Below, in pieces: positions 24,607 through 36,952 of a stretch of 64,000 bases of DNA (position 1 is the first letter of the stretch; each line of letters starts with the position of its first letter). Source of the stretch: Corbicula japonica (taxonomy: Eukaryota > Mollusca > Bivalvia > Venerida > Cyrenidae). The notes below the pieces were generated by a model. That model saw only the letters and a program-made list of their open reading frames with translations. It had not been told where the DNA came from and searched no databases. A program made the position numbers and the translations under genes. Location of the stretch: NCBI GenBank assembly GCA_038501625.1, contig JAZAYU010000001.1:7462829-7526828 (forward strand), in the 5' to 3' direction.

Positions 24607-24735
24607 TTAAAATACTCCATGGGATAATTGGCTGTTATCTGTGATCGAACAGAGTAGATCCGGATCAGATCTAATTCTACACTGTTCATACTTTAAACAC
24701 AGTGATAAAACCCATATATATGGAGTAGAGGGTTT
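24607..24735. mobile_element. Family A MITE, internally deleted
   Basis: ATACTCCATGGGATAATTGG at the left, a shortened hairpin GTAGATCCGGATCAGATCTA, and ATGGAGTAGAGGGTTTA at the right. Confidence 0.75.
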
Positions 24736-25607
24736 ATCTCAAACAAAAAAGGTGTGATCATTACTGCAAATTTTTCTCATCTAACTGGCTATCATCTTTA
24801 AGCAGTTTCTGATTTCATTAAAATGCTTTGAATATTATATGCACACTGTTTGCATTAGATGATCATTGACTTGGGGCCCAGGTAAGATGTAATTCACATA
24901 ATTATTTACCACAGAAAATCTCATCCTTGCCAACAGATTACAGCATGGAGATCAAAAAAGCTGACTTTCCATTACTTTTATTTTGTAACAGCAGCAAAAC
25001 TTGAAATTAATGCAAAATTTGTTTTTCATCAAAATTGCCACTGATTTCAATGTTTCCATAATAGTTGCCAAACCTAGAGGTCTATTTTTATTTTAATGAT
25101 GATTGATAAAAATTATTTTGTGAAAAAAGCACCAAACCCTGAAAAAGCTTTTCACTTCTACCATTTTTCTTACCTATTTCTCTCACATGTTGCATGTTTT
25201 TCTACTCACAAGCTTCCTGGATTCTGCAGGTTCTGGCCTATATTATCCAAAACTTCAACAGATGAAATTAAAATCTCCACACATCAAACAAACACACTTT
25301 GTCTTTCCATAAATTCCACATTAAAGTAATTGTTTATATTTCACAACAATGTATTCTCCTTATGAACTAATCATAATAAAAAACTGATCCATCTGTCTGC
25401 AGAGATAAACAGGCAAGAAATGAATCTGTCATGGTGGATTTGTTCAGTATTTACAGGTAACACCTATGTATTCTGCTCGCATTCGTGATCACTTGTACCT
25501 GTTTATATCTCCTCAATGATTGCAATGTGTCTGTCATGTATTCCATCATACAGAAATGTATGGTTTGGCCATCAGAGGAAGTAAAAGGTCAGCATACACA
25601 ACCATAA
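24736..25607. other. Non-coding stretch
   Basis: Nothing recognised. The 77-codon frame at 25096 has no support. Confidence 0.4.
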
Positions 25608-26290
25608 TAAAATCAAAGCACTGATAGCATACATTCTTGCTATTAGGTCAAAGCACTGAATGTATACAAGCTCACTTTAAAGTCAGGGCACTGAAGGCAT
25701 ACATGCTCACTATAAAGTCAAAGCACTGAGTGCATTAACACTCACTTTAAAGTCAAAGGACTGAATGCATACATACTCACTTTAAAGTCAAAGCACTGAA
25801 TGCATAGTTTACATGCTCACTTTAAAGTTTAAGCATTTAGTGCATACATGCTCACTTTTAAGTCAAAGCACTAAATGCACACACTAACAATAAATGCATA
25901 CACACTTACTTTAAAGTCAAAGCACTGAATGCACACACACTCACTATTAAGTCAAAGCACTGAAAGCAATTACATGCTCACAACAGAATCAAAGCACTGA
26001 ATGCATGCACATTCTCTTTCATGTCAAAGCACTGAATGCATGCACACTCACTTTCAAGTCAAAGCACTGAATGCATGCATAATCACTTTCAAGTCCAAGC
26101 ACTGACTGCATACACGCTCACTTTCAAGTCAAAGCACTGATAGCATACATGCTCACTTACAGTCAAAACACTGGGTGCATACATGCTTACTATAAAGTAA
26201 AAACCCTGGATGCATACATGCTCAGAATAAAGTATTAACCCTGAATGTATAAGTGTTCACTATAAAGTAAAAACCCTGAATGCATACTTT
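25608..26290. repeat. ~35-bp minisatellite, about 19 units
   Basis: The consensus includes CTCACTTTAAAGTCAAAGCA followed by CTGAATGCATACATG. Copies recur at 35-36 bp with a few longer gaps (around 25800 and 25890). The last three units shift to AAAACCCTGAATGC, so one end of the array is a distinct variant group. Confidence 0.93.
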
Positions 26291-28490
26291 AAACAAAATT
26301 CTGTACAGGTTGAATAAAAGAAAGGTCAGTCCCTCACATTAATTCAGCAAGTAAAGGGTTAAGGCCATTTTATATTGGGTAATTTGAATTTGTAGAGATT
26401 CTACTTACAATTTAATTTCAACATTTCATTCTTTTTTAATGACAAAAATGCAATGACTGTAAATGGCCCTTAAACAAGGGTAAAACAGGATCAATAAACT
26501 GAAGAAATTATCACTACATAGGTAGTCTAGCTGTCTTTTTATTTCACCAGACTTTTTAGTAATGCCTACTCTAAATATTTACATACCATTCAGACTGGTA
26601 AGGCTGGAAAAAAATAACTGCCTGACCCCTGTCGCAGGCTCATAGGCATGTGCTTGTTTTTATATCTGCCAACTTAAAACTACCTCAGTAAGTCAGACTT
26701 CTTTTGGTTTCTGCAAGTTTAAGTAATTGTTGTTTTATTTAGCAATTAGCATTAATCTTCAAATTCCTGAATTAAATCAATTGCTTTACACCAAAAGTAA
26801 TTGAATTTTCTCTCTACATCTGTAAGCATATTAATACCTAACTTTATTACATTTAAATACTCGGCCTCAAACAGTGCTTGGCAAGACATTGACATTTATT
26901 TCACATATACATCATATTTTCTAATCTTAATTATCCCTTTTCATCCTGGGTAGTTCAAGAGGGGATAGATGATTGAAAACCAAGTAGATAAAATGTGCCT
27001 GATGTTGTCAAAGAAATTAACACATCCATTGGATATTTCCAGGAAAATGATGAAGTCCTATTTTGTGAAAAGGATTATTCAATATACTGTTTGTAAACAG
27101 GAACATCAACATTTACACTAATAAATTGCATTTTGCTGTGGCAATCATTCTGTTTTCGTTTTGAGATGAAAAACATTTCAATGGGCCATTATGCCCACAA
27201 TAAAGGCCACTCACACAACTATGAGATTGTCCACAATGTTTTGATTTACTGTATTGAAGTGCATGCTCATTGCCACTGGTTCTGCCACTTTTATGAATAT
27301 ACTGACTGAACATGAAATACCTTCAGATGACATATTTGTGCCATTTTAAAGGTAACCCTGCAGAAAGATATGCAATAGTCAAGGACTAGTGTATAACATT
27401 GTGTCAAGCCTTGAATATCTAAAGGGCAGTCATTAATGCTGTATGAGATCAAAAGAATCCGCTTTATTAATACAATAAAATGAGAAAAGCATAGAAAATA
27501 TTGTGCACCACTTAGCATTTATTCTGCAAGAAGAGCCACCTATAATATAATGGCAAACCACTACATAGTTAAAAAAGAACACAAAGTGAGATAATCAGAA
27601 GTAAACATCAGAAAGCTTTTAATTACACAATAAAGAGACAAATTGCACAGCACTTCACATCAGCTTTTCTTAGAGGCTCCACCTTACTTTCATGCCAAGC
27701 AATAAAATCCTGCACCAGAGGTATATCATGAAGCAATAAAGTGATGTGTTTATTTCTTGCGGTGCAAGATAGACTAGTGTATCTTTAAACTGTCTCCTAG
27801 GTATCTACAACAGCTTGCATTACACTTTAGCAGAACTTTTCCAGATCCAGACCCACAGAGAAGCAAGAATATTGTTTGTTACACATTCCGTAATCATTTG
27901 GTCTAGTTGCACACTAAATCCTCCAGACTTCACTATTTTATGACACTCTGGTACTGTTTTAGCGGAACGCCTTGTTATTCTAATCGCAGAGGACTTATTT
28001 ACCAATTACATCAGTAATAATTATGCAAAACAAGCATTATAGCTCACTTGAAAATTAAGCCAACAATTATGTATATTAAAAAGAAATGAAAATCCAAGTC
28101 TCTCATCTAGTTTTAGTGGTTTATCAGATGACAAATGTTTTAACACAATTTTCTTCCAATCCAGTTAAAAAAAAATGGGCCTTATCCAAATATTCCTATC
28201 AATTATTTGAATAATGTGCACTCTAGGGTATAATTTATCCTTGAAACCTTGAAGTAATACTCCATACTACATGTACCTAATTTTGTCAATTATAACATTA
28301 AACATTCATTCTACCCAAGTTTGGTAATACTCAGATTAAAAATATCACCTCAAGTGTGGTAATATTAAGTTTAAATATTTGACCTAGTGACCTTCTTTTA
28401 GTTTTAGATTGTGACCTTGACATCTTCTAAAAACACCATCCTGATAAAGGTTACTGATAATATGATACAAATATGGATCTAGTGTGAAAA
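26291..28490. other. Non-coding stretch
   Basis: Frames at 27113-27518 and 27820-28005 (minus) have no splice or family support. 28375-28480 shows a GACCTAGTGACCTTC / TGTGACCTTGACATCTTC remnant in the style of the 10431 array. Confidence 0.4.
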
Positions 28491-28491
28491 C

Positions 28492-28578
28492 AAGGGCCAA
28501 AAAACATAAAACTGAGATTGAAGACCAGTCCTGAATATCAAGCATTTGATTGGCTAACATGGAGACTAGTCTTATTCC
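28492..28578. mobile_element. Family B MITE, left arm only
   Basis: ACATAAAACTGAGATTGAAG, AAGCATTTGATTGGCTAACA and GGAGACTAGTCTT; the mirrored right arm is missing. Confidence 0.8.
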
Positions 28579-29450
28579 GTCTTCATTCTACAAGAACTGC
28601 AATTTAAAAAGTGTAAAACCTATTAGATTGATGACTTCCTAGAATTCTGGCTGAACTGCAAAATGATAGACATTATCATCATTCATTATTATATTTCCAC
28701 AAGTCCTATCTAAACAATTTCAAAGTTGCCATACAGCAAAATGCAAAAATCAAGGACTATTGATGTAGTTTCCTTTACAGATATTGTATTTACACTACAT
28801 AAATTTTAGCAAAAAGAGAAGCAATTTTCGTCTTGCCAACTCATCATTGCCATGGAAATAACTTCTTATTTCAAAACAACTAATAAATCAAACATCTCTT
28901 TTCAATCCCTGAGAAATATCAAAAGTTTGCTTTCGGAGATTATCAAAAAAATTCAGACAAATTTGTTTTATTTAAAAGACTTCCATTTTCCGCAAACATC
29001 ATTAACAGCAATAATTTGAAAATTGTGTCTGACTCAGTTTACAAACAGTTGATGAATGCATTAGATTACATAAACTTGTTGATAGAGATGTAAGACGGTA
29101 TTTCTAAGAAAATAATAAAACATGGTTTTCTCAAACAATTCTCACAGAATGACAGTGCTTATCTTTTTATTCAATAGAAAGAGATGATGCTTATGTGTAC
29201 TCAATTCTCAATCAACTAGTATGTTAACAGGTCTGCTTCAATACCATTCAAGGTCTCTTCACAAACCTCCCAATTTAGCTTGTTAGTTTAAATCTAATGT
29301 CATAGTTTGGAAGGTAATATACTAAGGAAACAATTCCTGAAATTGGAACTTAATTATCAAATTCTTATTTTCTTCCATCTTTACCACATTTAGTGTTTCA
29401 ATGATGAGTAGTGAACATTTAACTATTTTTGTGCAATAAATCTTACAGTA
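28579..29450. other. Non-coding AT-rich stretch
   Basis: Nothing recognised. Confidence 0.4.
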
Positions 29451-29692
29451 TTAACCCTTTTCTGTATAGATAAACCTGTATTGCTAGGGCGAACAGTTTA
29501 GATCCAGATCAACTGGCACATCCGTGCCGTCTGATCAGGATCTAAACTGTTCGCTTCTTGATTCATTAGGTTATTTCTGACCAAAATGCGACCAGTGCAG
29601 ATCGTGATCAGTCGGCACAGATGTGCCGGCTGATCTGGATCTACACTGGTCGCACATGCGTAAAAATGCAAATATTTCAAGGAAATAGTTAA
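29451..29692. mobile_element. Family A MITE, full length
   Basis: TTAACCCTTTTCTGTATAGA at the left and ATTTCAAGGAAATAGTTAA at the right, 242 bp. Both hairpins are near perfect (GGGCGAACAGTTTAGATCCA; GGCTGATCTGGATCTACACT). This is one of the youngest-looking copies. Confidence 0.95.
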
Positions 29693-30426
29693 GCAATGAA
29701 TACCAAGGATTCCATCAAATGGGAATTTCTTTGTCAGATTTATCTAATGAATAATGAACTAATTATCTGCTGTTTTATTATAGAATGAACATGCTAAAAA
29801 TATTTAATAAATGTTTAAAAAGTGTTATAAAAACAATGTGCTACAATTCAATTATTGATATTTTTTTCCATTTTTTTAAATGTCTCCTCTGCCCAGTTTT
29901 CATAGAACCCTGAACATTTTAAATCCTGGATACAACAATAAACTTAGTAATTACAAGTATTGCTTGTGTTTTTATTCAGCTTTACAATATGTGCTGAACA
30001 TATGTATACAGTGTTTCCTTTATATAATATTATGTATTGTGTATTTTCAATGAATGATGTTGTTATGGAATAAATAACAGAGAATACGTAAAAATCATAT
30101 TCTATGTTTATTTTAATTAATTAATATTTGCTTACTTATCCAGGTTAAATATCCTCTCCAATGAAGTTAAAATCCTGCCGAATTCTGAACAAAATCTCAC
30201 TGAGAGCTTTCGAGAAATATGGCATGTATGAAAACATGAATTCAAACCTTCAGTAAGTTATAACCATGAATTAATTTGTCTGATTATAAAGATTGTGTTA
30301 CACGTATTCGTGCCTGCATGATACTATAATTTGTAGCTTTTGCACGAATAAGTGTTCCTGAAAAATTAAATGAAGTTAGTATTATTCTGTCATGAATTTC
30401 ATTAAACGATAAGACATTTATTGCAT
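29693..30426. other. Non-coding AT-rich stretch
   Basis: Nothing recognised. Confidence 0.4.
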
Positions 30427-30513
30427 GGTGAAACAGAGTACAATCACGCGGTCTGAACTGGATGTACATTGTTTGCAGATGGGACCTGAGCCATTTCCCA
30501 CGAGGCAAAGGGT
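30427..30513. mobile_element. Family A MITE fragment (right end)
   Basis: GAACTGGATGTACATTGTTT and GATGGGACCTGAGCCATTTC with AGGCAAAGGGTT. Confidence 0.5.
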
Positions 30514-31437
30514 TCAGTTCTTCTGTCTGTAACAAGCTATAAGAGTTGACAATATCACTAGAGATGTTAAACATCACCCAACAAGCAGGCCAGGTACCAT
30601 GGATACCATTCTACCAGTGCAACAGTAATTACAGAAAGTCAACTTTGATTAGAATTATCAGAGAACAAGTTCTTATCAGTTGACAGAACAAAAATATCAG
30701 GAATGTAGTATGTTAAAGATTCATTTGAAGGCTGTTTGATTAAAAATGAGCTGTTGCATGCTAAGCTGGTCTTGCCAAGATCTCATAATATCTTTCTAAG
30801 TTGACAGCATTCTTTAAAATCATGTCATACTCCCATAATCAGATCAAATTTCTAATATTATGCATCTCTGAATCAGAAATGTAAAAAATTGTTTAAAAAA
30901 ATAATAAATAAGTTGTACCGTGTATTTTCTTTGGAGAAAGTCAACATTTTAAATTGTACCACTGGAGTAAGCTAAGCTCATAAATATGGGAACAACATAA
31001 CAAAATTAAGCTTATTGTGCACACATGCATGTATTTAGCATGTTGAAGTTCTTCAAACATTATTCTTTTTGTGTATAATTTTGCAGGCTTTATATAATGT
31101 ACTCTTTCATGGACCCAAGGGAAAATGAATTGAATACTAGACTAAACACAGATTTGTTTCAGGAAATAAGTCCATTTTCCTATTACAGACAAGGCATTAT
31201 CCACATATTTTTTCAGTAGACTTATTAATAGTCCACTTCTCCATCAAAGCTCCAATGAGTCCCTTAACCTTAGCACACAATATCAAAGTAAAACCACTTG
31301 ACAAAATTATACAAGATCAAAAAGCTCTTGAAACCCTAGAGTGCTAACTTCAGTAGCCATGTAAATGCTGGCGCTAGTTCAACATGTGAAAGCTAGCTTA
31401 AATCCCTAACTCTATCATATCCAATTTGCTTTAGAAT
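30514..31437. other. Non-coding AT-rich stretch
   Basis: No gene or repeat recognised. Confidence 0.4.
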
Positions 31438-31683
31438 TTAACTCTTTCTTTCATTTATATTTTATCACATAATATGCAAACAGTGTAGATCCAGATCAGC
31501 TGGAATGACTGTGCCATCTGATCTGGATCTGCACTAATCCCATCTTGGTCAGAAATAACATAATGAATCTTAAAGTGAACAGTGCAGATCCTGATCAGAA
31601 GGCACAGATGTGTCAGCTGATCTGGAATACACTGTTCACCCATTTGATAAAGGTGTACATATTTGTATTAATTAAGGGTTAAA
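31438..31683. mobile_element. Family A MITE, full length with TTAA ends
   Basis: TTAACTCTTTCTTTCATTTA at the left and ATTAATTAAGGGTTAA at the right. Both hairpins are present (GTAGATCCAGATCAGCTGGA; GATCCTGATCAGAAGGCACA). Confidence 0.9.
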
Positions 31684-31696
31684 TCCTGTGCTCTCA

Positions 31697-32541
31697 GGTC
31701 TCACAGGCTTCGCGAAATTGCTGAAAACTGTGCCTGACATTCGGTCAGACAAACTTCCAATTCTTGTCTGACCGAAAGAACTTTTGTCTGACCGAATTTT
31801 TTTTCAAATATATGTATACCTTTGTTATTTTTTTAAAATTAAAGACACATCATCCTTTAAAGGTTTCTTTAACATTTTGATTCTCTTCTTCTCTTAGATG
31901 AAACATCAGTTTATCCATATTGATGGACTCTGTCTGGAATTCAAAACATTCATTATCAAAATCGTTAAAATATCCAGTCAGAGTCCTTGTAATGGAACAG
32001 AATGGTCTGTATTCCACTGAAAGAATGTCATGATTAAACTGGGTACAATTTCTTCAGTGTCATCAAATACTGTCTCATAAAAAATATTCTCATTTAAAAG
32101 TAACCACGAGCGGCCATTTCTCAACAAATTTTCTCGGCGGGCACTTGGACTCGAAGTATTTTTGTTTTGCTTTTTTTCTTCATCAGTTTTTTGTGGCGTT
32201 CTTTTGCCTGGTGCAGTGCCATCATTATACCGCAAGAACGACATTTTCTTTGTCGAAGGTCGCAGATATGGTTACTTTATCTAGAATTTGATTGGAAACT
32301 TAAAAAGAAACGGCGAAGTAAAACTCGTTTTCAATATTCACATATTCAAAGGAGAAAACTTGGACTTGATAAATTCTGGTATTCGTGCCTGATGGATAGA
32401 CTCTTACTCAGTCGTTATCGGTAAATAAAGGACTGAACTGTGCCGGACATAAGGTCTGGATCCCTGGAAAAAGTTATCGGACCGGACTGATTTTTGCCGG
32501 ACATGTCCGACAGTCCGGCAACTTTCGCAAAGCCTGGTCTC
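31697..32541 (-). mobile_element. Candidate DNA transposon (~845 bp) with diverged inverted ends
   Basis: The left end (GTCTCACAGGCTTCGCGAAA, TTGCTG) and the reverse complement of the right end (TGAGACCAGGCTTTGCGAAA, GTTGCCGG) align over about 25 bp and continue less well into TCTGACCGAA and CCGGACATGTCCG motifs. Internal sequence includes a frameshifted minus-strand coding remnant. Superfamily not assigned. Confidence 0.45.
31850..32244 (-). pseudogene. Frameshifted coding remnant inside the candidate transposon
   Basis: An ATG at 32244 (context AAAATGTCG) opens a Lys/Glu-rich frame (YNDGTAPGKRTPQKTDEEKK...) of 68 codons to about 32041. A second frame is open from 32053 to the TGA at 31850, with 62 codons from 32038, reading DILSVEYRPFCSITRTL, then YFNDFDNECFEFQ, and ending REEENQNVKETFKG. 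The two frames overlap near 32041-32053, so a single indel (or a missed intron) would separate them. The predicted product would be about 130 residues. I do not recognise a transposase motif such as DDE. It could equally be a short host-derived or element-specific protein. Confidence 0.45.
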
Positions 32542-32671
32542 AAAAAAGTCATCAAGTACACTAATTCGGAGTGTTTGCATGACTTTGCCTGCAACATTGT
32601 CAAGTTGGTGGGTGATTTTGTTGTTAATTCATCTAGGCAACTTGTACATGTTTGTTCCTATGAGGACCAAT

Positions 32672-32818
32672 GCCCAAGGTTATAAAACTGAGCATGGAAA
32701 CCAGTCTCAAATCACAAGCATCTGATTGGCTGAAATGGCGACTGGTCGCCATTTCAGCCAATCAGATGCTTGTGATTTGAGACTGGTTTCCAATCTCAGC
32801 TTTATAACCTTCAGCCCT
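32672..32818. mobile_element. Family B foldback MITE, near-perfect copy
   Basis: AAGGTTATAAAACTGAGCAT...GGCTGAAATGGCGACTGG meets its mirror TCGCCATTTCAGCC...GCTTTATAACCTT. Arms are about 65 bp with very few mismatches. Confidence 0.95.
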
Positions 32819-33352
32819 AGTGCATCAAGTGTGAGGTTTGTGCACCATAGGAACCTGGCTTAAATTCTCTAAGGCAAATATGTTTTGTCATTGTCCTTTC
32901 CAAAGACTTGCCAATAAATCCAGTGGGTCAAGAGTAGTGTTACAAATACCATAAAATTTTAATGTTTGCTGTTTCAAAAATGTCTTTCTTCAAAACATTT
33001 TAATACACTAAACATTTTTAACTACTGCATGTGTTACACCGACGTCCTGCACGTCACCACAAAGCTTGTAGAAAAGCAAAGAAATCATTGATTGGTTTCT
33101 TAACAAGATGTCAATTATGGCTCTCTTTAAAACATACACTTAAAGAGTAACCAGCATTCCAACATGCCATATTCCCTGGTGTGCATGTCTTTTGCATGTC
33201 CAGAAAAGCAATTTTCCATGCCGGACATTAATTTACCCTAATCAGCAAGACACAATTAAATTGCTTTACATGTGCAGTCTTTTTTTTACAAGACTTCTTA
33301 GAGATGAATATTCTGAAAGATATTAAAACCTTATACATTAACTAAGAATTCT
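32819..33352. other. Non-coding stretch
   Basis: Nothing recognised. Confidence 0.4.
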
Positions 33353-34103
33353 TTAACAATTTCCTTAATATATACGCCTTTATGACGTAGGCAGGCCTCC
33401 TAGCACGCCTGAACAAAAATAAAGGTTATTATAAAGGCTCCTATCTAGGAAAATAAAGGCACTTTAGTGTAAAATATTAAAAAATAAAATGTAAATAAAG
33501 GCTATTATTGTCAGAATTTTTGTTGAAAACACATATTATATATGTATTTATTAAAACAATTAATTTGTATATGGAAACCCACACTCTAAAACCAGAGGCA
33601 TCGGAAATAGGCATGTTTGATATTATCAAATACTGTTTAAATTACACAATCATTATAATTGATTCACAAGCAATATCTCAATAACAACACTTAAAATGAG
33701 GAAGAAATACAGAAGTGCAACCATTACTTGCATTAAACTGCCAGACAAGGCAAGCAGTCTGAAAAAAATATAGGATTTAAGTGAAAATTACAGGCTTATT
33801 GGCCGTTTTAAAGGTTTTTCCAGAAGGGTTTTAAAGGTTTGCTATGAAATTAGGTTTTTAAAGGTTTTAAAGGTTTCACTAGGAGGCCTGCGTGGGTGAA
33901 CAGTGTAGATCGAGATCAGCCGGCACATTTGTGACTTCTAAGGATCAAGATGTACACTGTTTGCTTTTTTATTCATTCGGATAATATATTTTAACAAAGG
34001 AAACAGTGCAGATCCTAATCAGACGGCACAGATGTGCTGGCTGATCTGGATCAACATTGTTATCACATACGATAAAGTGTGTATCTATGGAGTAAGGGTT
34101 TAT
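33353..34103. mobile_element. Family A MITE split by a ~500-bp insertion
   Basis: The left piece 33353-33388 (TTAACAATTTCCTTAATATA, TACGCCTTTATGACGT) matches the family A left end. The rest resumes at 33891 with GTGGGTGAACAGTGTAGATC and runs to TATGGAGTAAGGGTTTA. The inserted segment is annotated separately. Confidence 0.75.
33389..33890. mobile_element. ~502-bp TIR element inserted in a family A copy
   Basis: Left end AGGCAGGCCTCCTAGCACGC; the reverse complement of the right end is CAGGCCTCCTAGTGAAACC, giving a ~12-bp terminal inverted repeat CAGGCCTCCTAG. CGT flanks both sides (33386-33388 and 33891-33893) as a possible 3-bp target duplication. The interior is AT-rich with repeated AAAGGTTTTAAAGGTTT near the right end and AATAAAGGNTNTTAT words near the left. 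No coding capacity. Confidence 0.6.
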
Positions 34104-36710
34104 ACTTGTGGGGTACTTATTTTCATAAACATGTGTGCAGATCGATCCTTGAATTAAACAAAAACTATAAGAAAACATAAAAACACATATGCAGTGTTAC
34201 CACCTATACTGGCTACAAATATAATGTTTGATCTGTTTAGCAATATAAAAAACGCCCGCAACAGTATCAATTATAACTGAGGTCAGATAGTATTATCTCA
34301 ATGTAAGACCCTCAATCCATGACTTAATATGGCCAAAATCTGAACAGTAAATATTGGTAAATATTGTTCAAATCTTAAAACTGCAAGATATCTTACCAGG
34401 ATAGTCCAAAATTTAACTCGCACAAACTCTTTAATATTTGAACAATTTATCTCTCCATGAAAAGTATTATGACATTCTAATATTCAAATGACTTCTTAGC
34501 ATTTCAATACAGCTAAATTAAATATCCAAGAATGGTAATTCATACTTATCACGCAATTTTTCAAATAAAAGTCTTCAAATGTTTGCATTAATATCACATT
34601 AAATACTTTAATGGTTCAATTTCAAATATGCATTTTTGAGAGTTCAATGTTGACATAATGGTCAGTGACCATTTACAGAAGAAATGCCGGCGTAATTTCT
34701 TTTATACTAGATTCTTTTCACGATTAACTAAATATTTTTGTGATCTCAAGTTATTTGTTTGTTCATTGTACAGCAAGTCTTGATATGCTGAATAAATCAT
34801 AAATAAACCTATATTAAAATTTATAGAATAGAAGCGTAACCATAAACTAAATTCTCATATACTGTCAAAAGAACAATTATTATAACAATCTCATCAAACA
34901 TGTTTTGGTCAAAGAAACATTCTGTTACAGTCTTTGACATGTCAGTGGACAAAGCACACATGTATTTGTGAATAACTAGTGAATTTCTAAATATTTTAAA
35001 TAAAATAATATCAAACACAATAATATTACAGTGTGAATATAATCTTGTGAACAACCAGTGTTACTTACCTAAGTCAGAACTGAATCAGGTCATAATAAAA
35101 TCCTGCCCTTAATTAAAAAATGCCCATGAAAAAAATAACTGAACACAGATTTTAACAATTACATCCAACACCAGAATGCCACATCTTCACTTCCAAATTG
35201 TAATTCTGTTAATTGTTGTAAAGTATCATATCCTGTAGTGTTAACTTCAACCAAATAATAAATGGGAGCAAATAAGCAATCAAATATACACAACAGTAAA
35301 TAAAATCTTCATGGCACCACTTGACTTTCTAATTACTACCAATAAAACTTTCACTAGGTTTGTCAATTACCTCCCTTTATGACCATTTAATCTCCAAAGG
35401 GGTTTGTCTAGGTCTGGCTTAGCTGATTATAATAACAAGAAACATGATGGCAACTGATGATTTTCAAATTTATTTCAGTTTTACAACATTTCAGCAGTCA
35501 GTAGTCAAGTGTCAGTTGCAAGGAAGTGGCGTTGTAGTGATGACATGCCATTGGAGAATTTGGAGATTTTCATGATAAGGCACTAGGGACGCCATGCTTT
35601 ATCTCAACCTGTTGGGTGCCAATAAACTTTACAGTAATTTTGTTGTTCTTCAAGTTTTCTTAATTAATTGTTATTGAAATATCAAAAGTGGTGTAATAAA
35701 ACATTCAGTAGGTTTGATGAGTGGAGAAGATGAGAAGGAACTAGCTGTTATCTGACTTTAATCCTTTACTCCATAAGATATGGTTTTAAAATAATTGGAA
35801 ATGGCAGTTAAAGCTGCTGAATGTATGAGGAAGAAATATAAAGAAGTGAAAAAAATTTATATAGAACGTAAGTTTTTCAAAACGTAAGAATATAAGGGAG
35901 TATTCTATCAAATATGACCATGACCTATTGGTGTGATCCTCACTCATGTCATTGAAAGTATATATTAATGAAAGTTTGATGAAGATGTCTACAAAAATTG
36001 CAAACTCCTAGCTAACGGACACCAACCATGGTAACAGGCCAATTTTGGTAAATTTCAATAAAATTTCAATAAAGATCCATGAGATCTCCGTAAGAGTTAG
36101 AGCTGTCTTTTGACATTATGCTTCTGACCTGCCTGGCCATGTGTTCATTTCTTTATTCGCCATATTTGACATAAGCCCACATGACAGCATATCCCTTAAT
36201 GGAACATGGTCACTGTGCACACAAAGCGTTCATTCCTAGCAATATAATCTAATCATAAATCAATGGAACCCATTTTCACTTTATTTACAATTATCTTCAA
36301 ACTACTAAGAATATAAGTGATGCATTATGGGTCATCAATCTCTACTTCCTGTTGGTAAATATTGGTTCCATTATTTTCTACCAATTTCGCCAAAGGAAAT
36401 ATTTGTTCTGCAGGAGTGATATCTATCACATTAATGGAAAATGTAGATTCACAATAAATATATATCTGTGTTCCTAGGCACATCACAGAAATATAAATAT
36501 TAGTGAAACAAAAGCAAAAGACTTGTATTTTCCCTGCTGGCAATAATATAAAGCTATTTTTAGATGCCCCAGCACTGACTGAAGGTGACTATGGTCTTTA
36601 TGACTGCATTAATAATTCAGTTGAATCATAAACATTAACACCTGATGTATAGGTCACAAGTTAGAATGGACCAAATACATCACAAGCATGCATGTACGCT
36701 CACATATTAC
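34104..36710. other. Non-coding stretch
   Basis: AT-rich. 35460-35600 is a less AT-rich unique block (GGAAGTGGCGTTGTAGTGAT). 35910-36060 resembles a decayed TGACCATGACCTATTGGTG / GTTTGATGAAGATGTC repeat. No exon is supported. Confidence 0.4.
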
Positions 36711-36952
36711 TTAATCCTTTCCTCCATATAAATGCATTTTTATGCATATGCAACCAGTGTACATCCAGATCAGCCGATACATCCGTGCCGTCTGATCAGG
36801 ATCTGCACTAGTCACATTTTGGTCACAATTAACCTAACAAATCAAATTGCGAACAGATTATATCATGATCAGACGGCACAGATGTGCCAGCTGATCTGGA
36901 TCTAAACTGTTCGTGCATGCAATAAATGTGTATCTATGGAGGAATGGGTTAA
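36711..36952. mobile_element. Family A MITE, full length
   Basis: TTAATCCTTTCCTCCATATA at the left, TATGGAGGAATGGGTTAA at the right, 242 bp. The order of hairpins is reversed relative to the 13033 copy. Confidence 0.95.

Noticed and set aside
24360..24689. 109-codon minus-strand frame
   Set aside because: Its start lies in a family A MITE and the rest has no coding features.
32167..32424. 85-codon plus-strand frame
   Set aside because: Antisense to the transposon's minus-strand frames and its basic composition follows from A-rich sequence.
35910..36060. TGACCATGACC ... GTTTGATGAAGATGTC segment
   Set aside because: Possible relative of the 10431 array family, but similarity is limited to short words.
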